NCBI GenBank assembly: GCA_015057085.1
Contig: SVFB01000062.1
Coordinates: 42,545 to 106,544, forward strand
Direction: 5' to 3'
Length of the DNA: 64,000 bases
From: Lachnospiraceae bacterium
GTDB taxonomy: Bacteria > Bacillota > Clostridia > Lachnospirales > Lachnospiraceae
How positions within the stretch are numbered: position 1 is the stretch's first letter; every line of letters begins with the position of its first letter. The notes beneath the pieces are model-generated. The model had not been told where the DNA came from. It was given only the letters and a program-made list of their open reading frames with translations, and did no database searches. This document shows, piece by piece, positions 37,326-45,022 of the stretch. A program made the position numbers and the translations under genes.

Positions 37326-37339
37326 GCCAAAGGCTTTTG
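37306..37339 (+). terminator. Terminator at the end of the flagellar/chemotaxis operon
   Basis: AGCCTTTGG (37306-37314) and CCAAAGGCT (37327-37335) form a perfect 9-bp stem with a 12-nt loop, followed by TTTT. Confidence 0.8.
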
Positions 37340-37352
37340 AACTAAATAAGCA

Positions 37353-37414
37353 CATGTATCTATGTTCAACGGGTGTCGGTAACGCTAGCTGATGGTTGGA
37401 ATCGAGGATACATG
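37353..37414 (+). ncRNA. Candidate structured rpsB leader (ribosomal protein S2 autoregulation)
   Basis: A perfect 8-bp closing stem CATGTATC (37353-37360) / GATACATG (37407-37414) encloses a GC-richer core with several potential small helices, between the promoter and the rpsB ribosome site. S2 leaders are known to control rpsB-tsf in other bacteria. Assignment here is inferred from place and folding potential. Confidence 0.5.
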
Positions 37415-37451
37415 GAAGAAAATCTTTTTTAACCAAATGGAGGTAAACAAA

Positions 37452-38189
37452 ATGAGCGTAATTTCAATGAAACAGTTACTTGAAGCAGGTGTTCACTTCG
37501 GACATCAGACCAGAAGATGGAATCCTAAAATGGCTCCTTATATTTACACAGAGCGTAACGGAATCCACATCATCGACTTACAGAAGTCTGTAGGCAAGGT
37601 TGATGAAGCTTATGATGCAATTTCTGATATCGCTGCACAGGGTGGTTCTGTATTATTCGTAGGAACCAAGAAGCAGGCTCAGGATGCAATCAAGACCGAA
37701 GCAGAGCGTTGCGGAATGTTTTATGTAAATGAGAGATGGTTAGGTGGTATGCTTACCAACTTCCGTACCATCCAGACACGTATCGAGCGTCTTAAGGCAA
37801 TCGAGACAATGTCAGAAGATGGAACATTTGATGTTCTTCCTAAGAAGGAAGTAATCGCACTCAAGAAGGAGTGGGATAAGCTTGAGAAGAACATTGGTGG
37901 TATCAAGGAAATGAAGAGAATCCCTGATGTAATCTTTGTTGTAGATCCTAAGAAGGAGCGTATTTGTATTCAGGAGGCACATGCCCTTGGAATCACATTA
38001 GTTGGTATCTGTGATACAAACTGCGATCCTGATGAATTAGATTATGTAATTCCTGGTAACGATGATGCAATTCGTGCCGTTAAGTTGATTGTTTCTAAGA
38101 TGGCTGATGCTGTAATCGAAGCAAATCAGGGAACTGAAGCAACTGTAGAAGAAGTTGAGTCTGCAGAAGCTGATGCAGTAGAAGAATAA
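37452..38189 (+). CDS. rpsB: 30S ribosomal protein S2
   Basis: Ribosomal protein S2 (245 residues) has the typical start ([18 protein letters not shown]) and core ([20 protein letters not shown]). The frame is open from 37392, but GGAGGT at 37439-37444 sets ATG 37452; the upstream stretch belongs to the leader. The C-terminus is an acidic Glu/Ala tail. tsf follows. Confidence 0.97.
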   Translation: MSVISMKQLLEAGVHFGHQTRRWNPKMAPYIYTERNGIHIIDLQKSVGKVDEAYDAISDIAAQGGSVLFVGTKKQAQDAIKTEAERCGMFYVNERWLGGMLTNFRTIQTRIERLKAIETMSEDGTFDVLPKKEVIALKKEWDKLEKNIGGIKEMKRIPDVIFVVDPKKERICIQEAHALGITLVGICDTNCDPDELDYVIPGNDDAIRAVKLIVSKMADAVIEANQGTEATVEEVESAEADAVEE

Positions 38190-38220
38190 TTATTACAATA
38201 CGTATTCGGAGGATAAAAAA

Positions 38221-39153
38221 ATGGCAAATATTACCGCTTCTATGGTAAAAGAATTGCGCGAACTTACAGGCGCAGGAATGATGGATTGCAAGAAGGCTCT
38301 TGGAGAGACTGATGGAAATATGGACGAAGCTGTTGAGTTCTTAAGAAAGAACGGACAGGCTAAGGCAGAGAAGAAGGCTAGCCGTATCGCTGCTGAAGGT
38401 ATTGCTAGAGCAGCAATCTCCGCTGATGGCAAGACCGCAGTTGTTGTAGAAGTAAACTCTGAGACAGACTTCGTTGCAAAGAACGAGACTTTCCAGACAT
38501 TTGTAGAATGTGTTGCAGATAAGGCACTTGTTTCACCATTAAACGGTGGTAAGGATGGAGAAGATATCGAAGCATTCCTTGAGGAAGCATTTGATGATTC
38601 TAAGTCTGTAAAGGAAGAATTAGTAGAGAAGACTGCAACAATCGGAGAAAAGCTTTCTATTCGTCGTTTTGAGAAGGTTTCCGGAGATGTTGTTGTATCT
38701 TACATTCACGGTGGCGGACGCATCGGTGTTATCGTTGCTGCAAATGGTGCATCTGATGATGCTGCAAAGGAAGCTATGCAGAATATCGCAATGCAGATTG
38801 CTGCATTAAATCCGGCTTACATCTCAGATAAGGATGTTGAGCAGTCATATATCGATCATGAGACTGAAATCATCAAGGCTCAGATCGAAGCTGATCCTAA
38901 AGAAGCTGCTAAGCCTGATAAGGTTAAGGAAGGCATGATTAAGGGTCGTATCAACAAGCAGCTTAAAGATGTTGTTTTATTAGATCAGGTTTATGTAAAG
39001 GCAGAAGACGGAAAGCAGTCTGTTGCAAAATATCTTGAGTCTGTAAACAAGGATCTTGTTGTAACTAAGTTCGTTCGTTTCGAAGTAGGCGAGGGTATGG
39101 AAAAGAAGAACGAGGACTTTGCTGCAGAAGTTGCTGCACAGATGAATATGTAA
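38221..39153 (+). CDS. tsf: Elongation factor Ts
   Basis: EF-Ts (310 residues) is the GDP/GTP exchange factor for EF-Tu. The N-terminal UBA-like domain contains the signature VKELRELTGAGMMDCKKAL and the motif ETDFVAKNE. GGAGGAT precedes the ATG. It pairs with rpsB, and a terminator follows. Confidence 0.97.
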   Translation: MANITASMVKELRELTGAGMMDCKKALGETDGNMDEAVEFLRKNGQAKAEKKASRIAAEGIARAAISADGKTAVVVEVNSETDFVAKNETFQTFVECVADKALVSPLNGGKDGEDIEAFLEEAFDDSKSVKEELVEKTATIGEKLSIRRFEKVSGDVVVSYIHGGGRIGVIVAANGASDDAAKEAMQNIAMQIAALNPAYISDKDVEQSYIDHETEIIKAQIEADPKEAAKPDKVKEGMIKGRINKQLKDVVLLDQVYVKAEDGKQSVAKYLESVNKDLVVTKFVRFEVGEGMEKKNEDFAAEVAAQMNM

Positions 39154-39177
39154 TTTATTTTTCGCAACGTTTATTTC

Positions 39178-39210
39178 AAAAATCCTTGGGATTTCATCTC
39201 AAGGATTTTT
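39178..39210 (+). terminator. tsf terminator
   Basis: The stem AAATCCTTGGGA / TCTCAAGGATTT with loop tttca is followed by a T run to 39210. It separates rpsB-tsf from the next gene. Confidence 0.88.
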
Positions 39211-39232
39211 GTTTTATAGGACGATAATTTTA

Positions 39233-39260
39233 TTTACAAGACCTTAAAATATGATAAAAT
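39233..39260 (+). promoter_or_regulatory. Candidate promoter of the deacetylase-like gene
   Basis: TTTACA at 39233-39238 and TAAAAT at 39255-39260 (16-bp spacer), with TGa just before the -10, make a reasonable sigma-A promoter. Confidence 0.5.
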
Positions 39261-39293
39261 AGAAGCGGACATTTTATAAGGCGGAGGAAGACT

Positions 39294-40217
39294 ATGCCGG
39301 ATAAAGAAAAAGAAGCGATTCGCTCGCAGCAGCAGAAGCGAAAGAGGATTAACCGTATCAAGAATGGCATTATCCTGACAATTGCTTCCTGGATGCTTGT
39401 ATCGATTACGGTCATCATCATCCTTGTGGTGCAGGTAATCGGTTTAAATCACAGTGTGCGCAAGCTTAAATCCAATGTTGCATCCATAGAAGGTGTTGAT
39501 TCGGAAATCTCTTCAGAGGAAGAGGAAAAGTATGCGAATGTTGTAACCGGAGTTGATACGGAAGACAATATGTATACTGAAGGAGATACACAGAAAGTTT
39601 ATCTGACTTTTGAAACAGTCCCAAGCGAAAATACAAATGCGATTTTAGATGTTCTTGCCGAATATAATATAAAGGCAACATTCTTTGTCTGCGGAGATGA
39701 TTCGGAAGAGGCAAAGGCGATATACAAGCGCATTGTAGAAGAAGGACATACCTTGGGAATGAATTCATATGTCAATGATTTCAGTCAGATTTATCAATCT
39801 ATAGAGAATTTCAGCGAAGATTTTCATCAGATACAGGACTATCTGAGAGAAGTAACCGGAGTGACATCTGTATATTACAGATTCCCGGGCGGTACTTTTA
39901 ACCAGGTCAGCGATGTGAATTTTGCAGAATTTGTTCACGTATTGAATCAGGAAGAAATCACCTATTTCGATTGGAATGTGGATGCGGGTGATTCCGGAAA
40001 CAGTTATACAGTGGACGATGTTGTATTGAATGTTACACAAGGTGTGGCAAATTACAAGACTTCTGTTGTGCGATTGCATGATTCGGAAAGCCGAGGCACT
40101 ACAGTGGAAGCACTTGGAACTTTGATTGAAACCTTACAGGATTCCGGGGTAGAACTTTTACCAATCGATGATTCTACATATAAGGTTCAGTATATAAAAG
40201 CAGAAAGCGTTGAATAA
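39294..40217 (+). CDS. Membrane-anchored polysaccharide deacetylase homologue lacking metal ligands (probable pseudoenzyme)
   Basis: This 307-residue protein has a basic N-terminus, one membrane helix (about 25-50), a Glu/Ser linker and a NodB-like deacetylase domain (about 100-290). Active NodB enzymes use TFDDGP and H-S-x-x-H. Here motif 1 is TFETVP (E107, T108) and motif 2 is NSYVN (N157, N161), so the catalytic Asp and all three metal ligands are gone. Motif 3 (RFPGG, 196-200), motif 4 (DWNVDAGD) and motif 5 (LHD, 261-263) remain. A binding or scaffold role for peptidoglycan or polysaccharide is likely. GGCGGAGGAAG precedes the ATG, and bactofilin follows after 20 bp. Confidence 0.85.
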   Translation: MPDKEKEAIRSQQQKRKRINRIKNGIILTIASWMLVSITVIIILVVQVIGLNHSVRKLKSNVASIEGVDSEISSEEEEKYANVVTGVDTEDNMYTEGDTQKVYLTFETVPSENTNAILDVLAEYNIKATFFVCGDDSEEAKAIYKRIVEEGHTLGMNSYVNDFSQIYQSIENFSEDFHQIQDYLREVTGVTSVYYRFPGGTFNQVSDVNFAEFVHVLNQEEITYFDWNVDAGDSGNSYTVDDVVLNVTQGVANYKTSVVRLHDSESRGTTVEALGTLIETLQDSGVELLPIDDSTYKVQYIKAESVE

Positions 40218-40237
40218 AAAATGGAGGAATAAATATA

Positions 40238-40948
40238 ATGGGATTATTTAAAGACTTTAAAGACGATTTTTCACAGGCAGTAAATGAGCTTGTTCCGGGA
40301 GGTGAAGAAGTACAGGCACCTGAGGAGACAGCAAGCGTTGAATCATTAAAGGCAGATATGGATGTAACTGCAGAGAAATCAAAATTAAACGGACTTCTCG
40401 TAGATGAGACTCCTGCTCCGACTCCGGTAGTCAATGTGGCTTCAAATGCGTCAGCAAATGTTGCACAGTCAGCACCGGTACAGAATAACGGACCGGAAGT
40501 TGTAGATGAGACTTCTACAATTACTTCAGGTACTGTACTCACTGGTGATTTGACTTCAAATGGTCATTTTGATATCCAGGGTACAATTAATGGTAATGTA
40601 AAATGCCTTGGAAAGCTGGTTGTAACCGGAACAATCAATGGTAATAGCGAATCTTCAGAATTCTTTGCTGATGCATCTAAGATTGCAGGTGAAGTTGCAT
40701 GCTCAGGTACCGTTAAGATTGGTGCAGGATCTGTTATCATTGGAAATATCACTGCTACATCTGCTGTAATTGCAGGTGCTGTAAAGGGTGATATTGATGT
40801 TCAGGGACCTGTTGTTGTTGATACTTCCGCAGTTGTAATGGGAAATATCAAGTCTCGTTCAGTACAGATCAACAATGGTGCTGTTATCGAAGGTTTCTGT
40901 TCTCAGGCTTATGCAGATATCGATATGCAGACATTGTTCAATATCTAA
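40238..40948 (+). CDS. Bactofilin (polymer-forming cytoskeletal protein)
   Basis: This 236-residue bactofilin has a disordered, Ala/Val/Pro-rich N-terminal tail of about 90 residues and a right-handed beta-helix core (about 95-205) with repeated Gly-Asn-Ile/Val units such as IQGTINGNVKCLGKLVVTG. Bactofilins polymerise without nucleotide and position cell-wall enzymes. Its partner is likely the wall-deacetylase-like protein just upstream. ATGGAGGAATAAAT precedes the ATG. Confidence 0.9.
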   Translation: MGLFKDFKDDFSQAVNELVPGGEEVQAPEETASVESLKADMDVTAEKSKLNGLLVDETPAPTPVVNVASNASANVAQSAPVQNNGPEVVDETSTITSGTVLTGDLTSNGHFDIQGTINGNVKCLGKLVVTGTINGNSESSEFFADASKIAGEVACSGTVKIGAGSVIIGNITATSAVIAGAVKGDIDVQGPVVVDTSAVVMGNIKSRSVQINNGAVIEGFCSQAYADIDMQTLFNI

Positions 40949-40949
40949 T

Positions 40950-40979
40950 TTGTCATTTTATTTATGACAGAAATATAAT
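40950..40979 (+). promoter_or_regulatory. Promoter of pyrH with overlapping inverted repeat
   Basis: TTGTCA (40950-40955) and TATAAT (40974-40979) are spaced 18 bp apart. TGTCAT (40951-40956) and ATGACA (40964-40969) form an inverted repeat covering the -35 and spacer, so an operator is possible. Confidence 0.65.
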
Positions 40980-41000
40980 GCAGGAAAGAAGGAGCTTTTT

Positions 41001-41696
41001 ATGAAGCGAATTTTATTAAAACTCAGCGGTGAAGCTTTGGCCGGTGACAAACATCATGGATTTGACGAAGAAACAGTCATTGGTGTTGCAAATCAAGTGA
41101 AGCAGCTTGTAGATGCCGGAATTCAGGTAGGAATTGTAATTGGTGGCGGTAATTTCTGGAGAGGACGTTCCAGCGAGACCATCGATCGTACCAAAGCAGA
41201 CCAGATTGGTATGTTGGCAACTGTTATGAATTGTATTTATGTATCTGAAATCTTCAGATATGTAGGTATGAAGACTGCAGTTTTGACACCGTTTGAGTGC
41301 GGATCTATGACAAAATTGTTTTCTAAGGATCGTGCAAACAAATATTTTAGCCGTAATATGGTTGTATTCTTCGCAGGAGGAACAGGACATCCTTATTTCT
41401 CTACCGATACAGCAACTGTTTTACGCGCCATTGAAATCGAAGCAGAGGGTATTTATCTTGCAAAGGCAATTGATGGTGTATATGACAGCGATCCGAAGCT
41501 GAATCCGGCAGCAAAGAAGTTCGATGAGGTATCTATTCAGGAAGTTATCGATCAGAAGCTTGCAGTTGTGGATTTGACTGCTTCCATCATGTGCATGGAA
41601 AATAAGATGCCGATGTTTGTATTCGGTTTAAATGAGGAAAACAGTATCGTAAAGAGCGTAAACGGCGACTTCTCCGGAACGAAAGTTTTGGTTTAA
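41001..41696 (+). CDS. pyrH: Uridylate kinase
   Basis: UMP kinase (231 residues) converts UMP to UDP for RNA, DNA and wall precursor synthesis. It has LLKLSGEALAG at the start, GGGNFWRG and DRTKADQIGMLATVMN, typical of the amino-acid-kinase fold of PyrH. AAGAAGGAG precedes the ATG. It is first in the pyrH-frr-uppS-cdsA-dxr-rseP-ispG-polC block. Confidence 0.97.
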   Translation: MKRILLKLSGEALAGDKHHGFDEETVIGVANQVKQLVDAGIQVGIVIGGGNFWRGRSSETIDRTKADQIGMLATVMNCIYVSEIFRYVGMKTAVLTPFECGSMTKLFSKDRANKYFSRNMVVFFAGGTGHPYFSTDTATVLRAIEIEAEGIYLAKAIDGVYDSDPKLNPAAKKFDEVSIQEVIDQKLAVVDLTASIMCMENKMPMFVFGLNEENSIVKSVNGDFSGTKVLV

Positions 41697-41710
41697 ACAG
41701 GAGGATAAGT

Positions 41711-42265
41711 ATGGACGAAAGATTAGTTCCTTATCAGGACAAAATGGAAAAAACTTTACATAATTTATTTGAGGAATATGCTTCAATCCGTGCCGGAAGA
41801 GCAAATCCTCACATTCTGGATAAAATCAGAGTTGACTATTATGGAACTCCTTCACCGATTCAGAGTGTTGCAAATGTCAGCGTACCTGAAGCTCGTATGA
41901 TTCAGATTCAGCCATGGGAAGCTTCTCTTGTAAAGGAAATCGAGAAAGCGATTTTAACATCCGATATCGGAATCAATCCAACCAATGACGGAAAGTTAAT
42001 CCGTTTGGTTTTCCCTGAATTGACCGAGGAACGTCGTAAGGATTTGGTTAAGGATGTAAAGAAGCATGGCGAAGATTCCAAAGTAGCAATTCGTAACATC
42101 CGTCGTGATGGCATGGAATCTATTAAGAAGCTTGGTAAATCTGAGGATATGTCAGAGGATGCTGTGGCAGATTTAGAAGATGGTATGCAGAAATTGACAG
42201 ACCAGTTTATTGCAAAAATCGATAAGGCAATCGAAGAGAAATCAAAGGAAATCCTTACGGTTTAG
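41711..42265 (+). CDS. frr: Ribosome recycling factor
   Basis: RRF (184 residues) releases ribosomes after termination, with EF-G. It shows IRAGRANPHILDKIRVDYYGTP and the C-terminal helix region typical of the family. AGGAGGATAAGT precedes the ATG. A perfect hairpin lies between it and uppS. Confidence 0.97.
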   Translation: MDERLVPYQDKMEKTLHNLFEEYASIRAGRANPHILDKIRVDYYGTPSPIQSVANVSVPEARMIQIQPWEASLVKEIEKAILTSDIGINPTNDGKLIRLVFPELTEERRKDLVKDVKKHGEDSKVAIRNIRRDGMESIKKLGKSEDMSEDAVADLEDGMQKLTDQFIAKIDKAIEEKSKEILTV

Positions 42266-42275
42266 TAACTTGAAT

Positions 42276-42308
42276 TTGAGACTTGCTACCGGCAAGTCTC
42301 AATTTATT
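42276..42308 (+). terminator. Hairpin between frr and uppS
   Basis: TTGAGACTTGC (42276-42286) and GCAAGTCTCAA (42292-42302) form a perfect 11-bp stem with loop taccg, followed by TTTATTTG. The T run is short, so it may act as a partial terminator inside the operon. Confidence 0.65.
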
Positions 42309-42323
42309 TGTAAGGAGGTATTT

Positions 42324-43028
42324 ATGAAGATACCGAGACATGTTGCCATCATCCTAGACGGAAACGGAAGATGGGCAAAAGAGAAAGGTATGCCGCGCAA
42401 TTATGGGCATACAGTTGGCGCAAAAAATGTAGAAAATATCTGTAAGGCTGCACATGAGATGGGAATTGAATATCTTACCATGTATGCTTTTTCTACAGAG
42501 AATTGGAAGCGCCCGGAATCAGAAGTATCCGCATTGATGAAATTACTGGAGGGATACTTAAAAACCTGTATTAAAACAGCAAATAAGAATAATATGCGTA
42601 TTCGAGTGATTGGTGAAATCCATCGCCTTGATCCGAAATTTCAGGAACGAATCAGAGAAGTGGAGAAGGTTTCTTCGGTCAATACCGGATTGAATCTGAC
42701 CATCGCAATTAATTATGGTAGCAGAGATGAAATGATTCGTGCGACCAAAAAACTAGCGAAGGCCTGTGCAGAAGGAACTTTAAATCCGGAAGATATCGAT
42801 GAGAAGATGTTTTCCGAAAATCTGGATACATTTGATTTGCCGGATCCGGATCTGATGATTCGCACCAGTGGTGAACAGCGCCTGTCTAATTATTTACTTT
42901 GGCAGTTGGCTTATAGTGAATTCTATTTCACGCCTGTTCCTTGGCCTGCATTTTCAAAGGCGGATCTCGAAGATGCTGTAGAAGCATATAATCATCGTGA
43001 TCGTCGTTATGGTGCGATTACAGAATAG
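42324..43028 (+). CDS. uppS: Undecaprenyl diphosphate synthase
   Basis: UppS (234 residues) makes the C55 lipid carrier for cell-wall building. It has the signature HVAIILDGNGRWAKEKGMPR at the start and the C-terminal IRTSGEQRLSNYLLWQLAY. The frame extends upstream to 42210, but AAGGAGGT fixes ATG 42324. cdsA follows after 17 bp. Confidence 0.96.
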   Translation: MKIPRHVAIILDGNGRWAKEKGMPRNYGHTVGAKNVENICKAAHEMGIEYLTMYAFSTENWKRPESEVSALMKLLEGYLKTCIKTANKNNMRIRVIGEIHRLDPKFQERIREVEKVSSVNTGLNLTIAINYGSRDEMIRATKKLAKACAEGTLNPEDIDEKMFSENLDTFDLPDPDLMIRTSGEQRLSNYLLWQLAYSEFYFTPVPWPAFSKADLEDAVEAYNHRDRRYGAITE

Positions 43029-43045
43029 GTAGGAGAACAAAAATT

Positions 43046-43852
43046 ATGTTTTTAACTAGAACAATTAGTGGTGCGGTTTTGGTCGCAATCATTGTTGCAA
43101 TGGGCATTTTGGGCGGATATCCGTTATTTGCCTTTACTTTACTGATTTCTTTAATCGGAATGTATGAATTTTATCGAGTTTTCAAAATCGAGAAGACAGC
43201 TCTTGGAATCGTAGGCTATTTGGCTGCAATTTTGTATTATGCAGATGTTTTATTGAAATTTATTCCTGCAAAAGAAACGATGATGATCTTTCTGGGATTC
43301 TTTATCGTATTAATGTTCATCTTGGTTTTTTCTTATCCAAAGTATGAAGCTACGAAGGTTATGGCTGCATTTTTCGGAGTGTTCTACGTAGCAGTGATGC
43401 TTTCTTATATTTTTAAATTAAGAGAGATGCATCACGGAGTATATTTGGTATTTCTCATTTATCTTTGTGCTTGGGGTAGTGATACCTGTGCTTATTTGGC
43501 AGGACGTGCATTTGGCAAGCACAAGATGGCACCGGAATTATCGCCGAAAAAAACCATTGAAGGTGCAGTCGGTGGTGTAATTGGTGCAGCACTTTTGACT
43601 GCAATTTATTGTTTGATTTTCCGGCATCAAATGCATTTGCTTCCTATGCAAATTTGCATTTTGGTCGCAATTGCTGCAATAGGCGCATTGGTATCCATGG
43701 TGGGTGACCTTTGTGCAAGCGCGATCAAGCGATTCTATGATATCAAAGATTACGGAAAGCTGATACCGGGGCATGGCGGAATTATGGACCGTTTTGATAG
43801 TATTATTATTACAGCTCCGATTATTTATTATCTGGCATTCTTGTTTGTATAA
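43046..43852 (+). CDS. cdsA: Phosphatidate cytidylyltransferase
   Basis: CdsA (268 residues) is the multi-pass membrane enzyme making CDP-diacylglycerol for phospholipids. Seven or eight membrane helices are visible, and the C-terminal signature GHGGIMDRFDSI is present. It lies in the standard uppS-cdsA-dxr order. Confidence 0.95.
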   Translation: MFLTRTISGAVLVAIIVAMGILGGYPLFAFTLLISLIGMYEFYRVFKIEKTALGIVGYLAAILYYADVLLKFIPAKETMMIFLGFFIVLMFILVFSYPKYEATKVMAAFFGVFYVAVMLSYIFKLREMHHGVYLVFLIYLCAWGSDTCAYLAGRAFGKHKMAPELSPKKTIEGAVGGVIGAALLTAIYCLIFRHQMHLLPMQICILVAIAAIGALVSMVGDLCASAIKRFYDIKDYGKLIPGHGGIMDRFDSIIITAPIIYYLAFLFV

Positions 43853-43876
43853 GTCGAGCTGAGAAGGGGATTTGAT

Positions 43877-45019
43877 ATGAAGAATATAGCGATTCTCGGA
43901 TCCACCGGTTCAATTGGAACACAGACCTTGGAAATCGTGTCTGAGCAGGGCGATATCAATGTGGTAGCAATGTCCTGCGGTCGTAATATTACATTATTTG
44001 AACAGCAGATTCGTAAATATCTGCCGAAAGTCGTTGCGGTTTGGGACGAAAAAGATGCTTTGGAATTAAGAACAAAGATTTCGGACTTATCTGTTGAAGT
44101 ATATTCCGGAATGGATGGCTTGATTACAGTTGCAACCGCAGAACAAGCAGAATATGTTGTGACTGCAATTGTTGGAATGATTGGAATCAGACCGACTGTT
44201 GCGGCAATCGAGGCAGGAAAAAAGATTGCTCTGGCAAATAAAGAGACTCTTGTTACTGCAGGTCATATTATTATGCCGCTTGCAAAGAAATATCATGTTC
44301 CGATTCTTCCGGTTGATAGCGAGCATAGTGCGATTTTTCAGTCATTAAACGGAGAACAGAATAATCCAATTTCAAAGATTTTACTGACGGCTTCAGGCGG
44401 TCCGTTCCGAGGAAAGGACAAAGCGTTCTTGTCGCAGGTAAAATTAGCGGATGCTTTAAAGCATCCGAATTGGGCCATGGGCAAAAAAATTACCATCGAT
44501 TCTTCTACGCTTGTAAATAAAGGATTAGAAGTGATGGAAGCCAGATGGCTTTTTGATGTGGATTATGATCAGATTCAGGTTGTGGTTCATCCGCAGAGTG
44601 TCATTCATTCTGCTGTGGAATATGAGGACGGAGCAGTAATTGCACAATTGGGAACGCCGGATATGCGTCTTCCAATTCAGTATGCGCTTTATTATCCGGA
44701 TCGCAGACCGCTTTCCGGAAAAAGATTGGACTTATTTGCGCTTCATGAGCTGACTTTCGAAAAGCCGGATCCTGAAACCTTTGAAGGTTTGGCACTTGCT
44801 TATCAGGCAATGAGAACCGGCGGCAGTCAGCCAACCGTATTTAATGCAGCAAATGAGAAAGCGGTTGCATTATTTTTGGAAGAGAAGATTTCTTATCTTA
44901 CAATTACGGAGATTATAAGGGAAGCGATGGAAGAAATTCCGACGATTCAGAACCCGAATCTTGACGAGATTATTGAAACTGAGCAACAAACATATGAATT
45001 TATTCGCAATAGGTGGTAG
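43877..45019 (+). CDS. dxr: 1-deoxy-D-xylulose 5-phosphate reductoisomerase
   Basis: Dxr (380 residues) is the MEP-pathway enzyme making 2-C-methylerythritol 4-phosphate with NADPH. It has the nucleotide-binding ILGSTGSIGTQTLEIV at the start, the ANKETLVTAG motif and the metal/substrate site PVDSEHSAIFQSL. Its presence with ispG shows the MEP route. rseP follows within 4 bp. Confidence 0.97.
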   Translation: MKNIAILGSTGSIGTQTLEIVSEQGDINVVAMSCGRNITLFEQQIRKYLPKVVAVWDEKDALELRTKISDLSVEVYSGMDGLITVATAEQAEYVVTAIVGMIGIRPTVAAIEAGKKIALANKETLVTAGHIIMPLAKKYHVPILPVDSEHSAIFQSLNGEQNNPISKILLTASGGPFRGKDKAFLSQVKLADALKHPNWAMGKKITIDSSTLVNKGLEVMEARWLFDVDYDQIQVVVHPQSVIHSAVEYEDGAVIAQLGTPDMRLPIQYALYYPDRRPLSGKRLDLFALHELTFEKPDPETFEGLALAYQAMRTGGSQPTVFNAANEKAVALFLEEKISYLTITEIIREAMEEIPTIQNPNLDEIIETEQQTYEFIRNRW

Positions 45020-45022
45020 GAA

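Noticed and set aside
37392..37451. In-frame N-terminal extension of rpsB
   Set aside because: The strong GGAGGT site and family start point to ATG 37452, and the extension overlaps the structured leader.
40951..40969. Terminator after bactofilin
   Set aside because: The 6-bp inverted repeat is too short and no T run follows; it overlaps a better promoter call.
42210..42323. Long N-terminal extension of uppS overlapping frr
   Set aside because: AAGGAGGT and the family start at MKIPRH place the start at 42324, and the extension would run through the hairpin.
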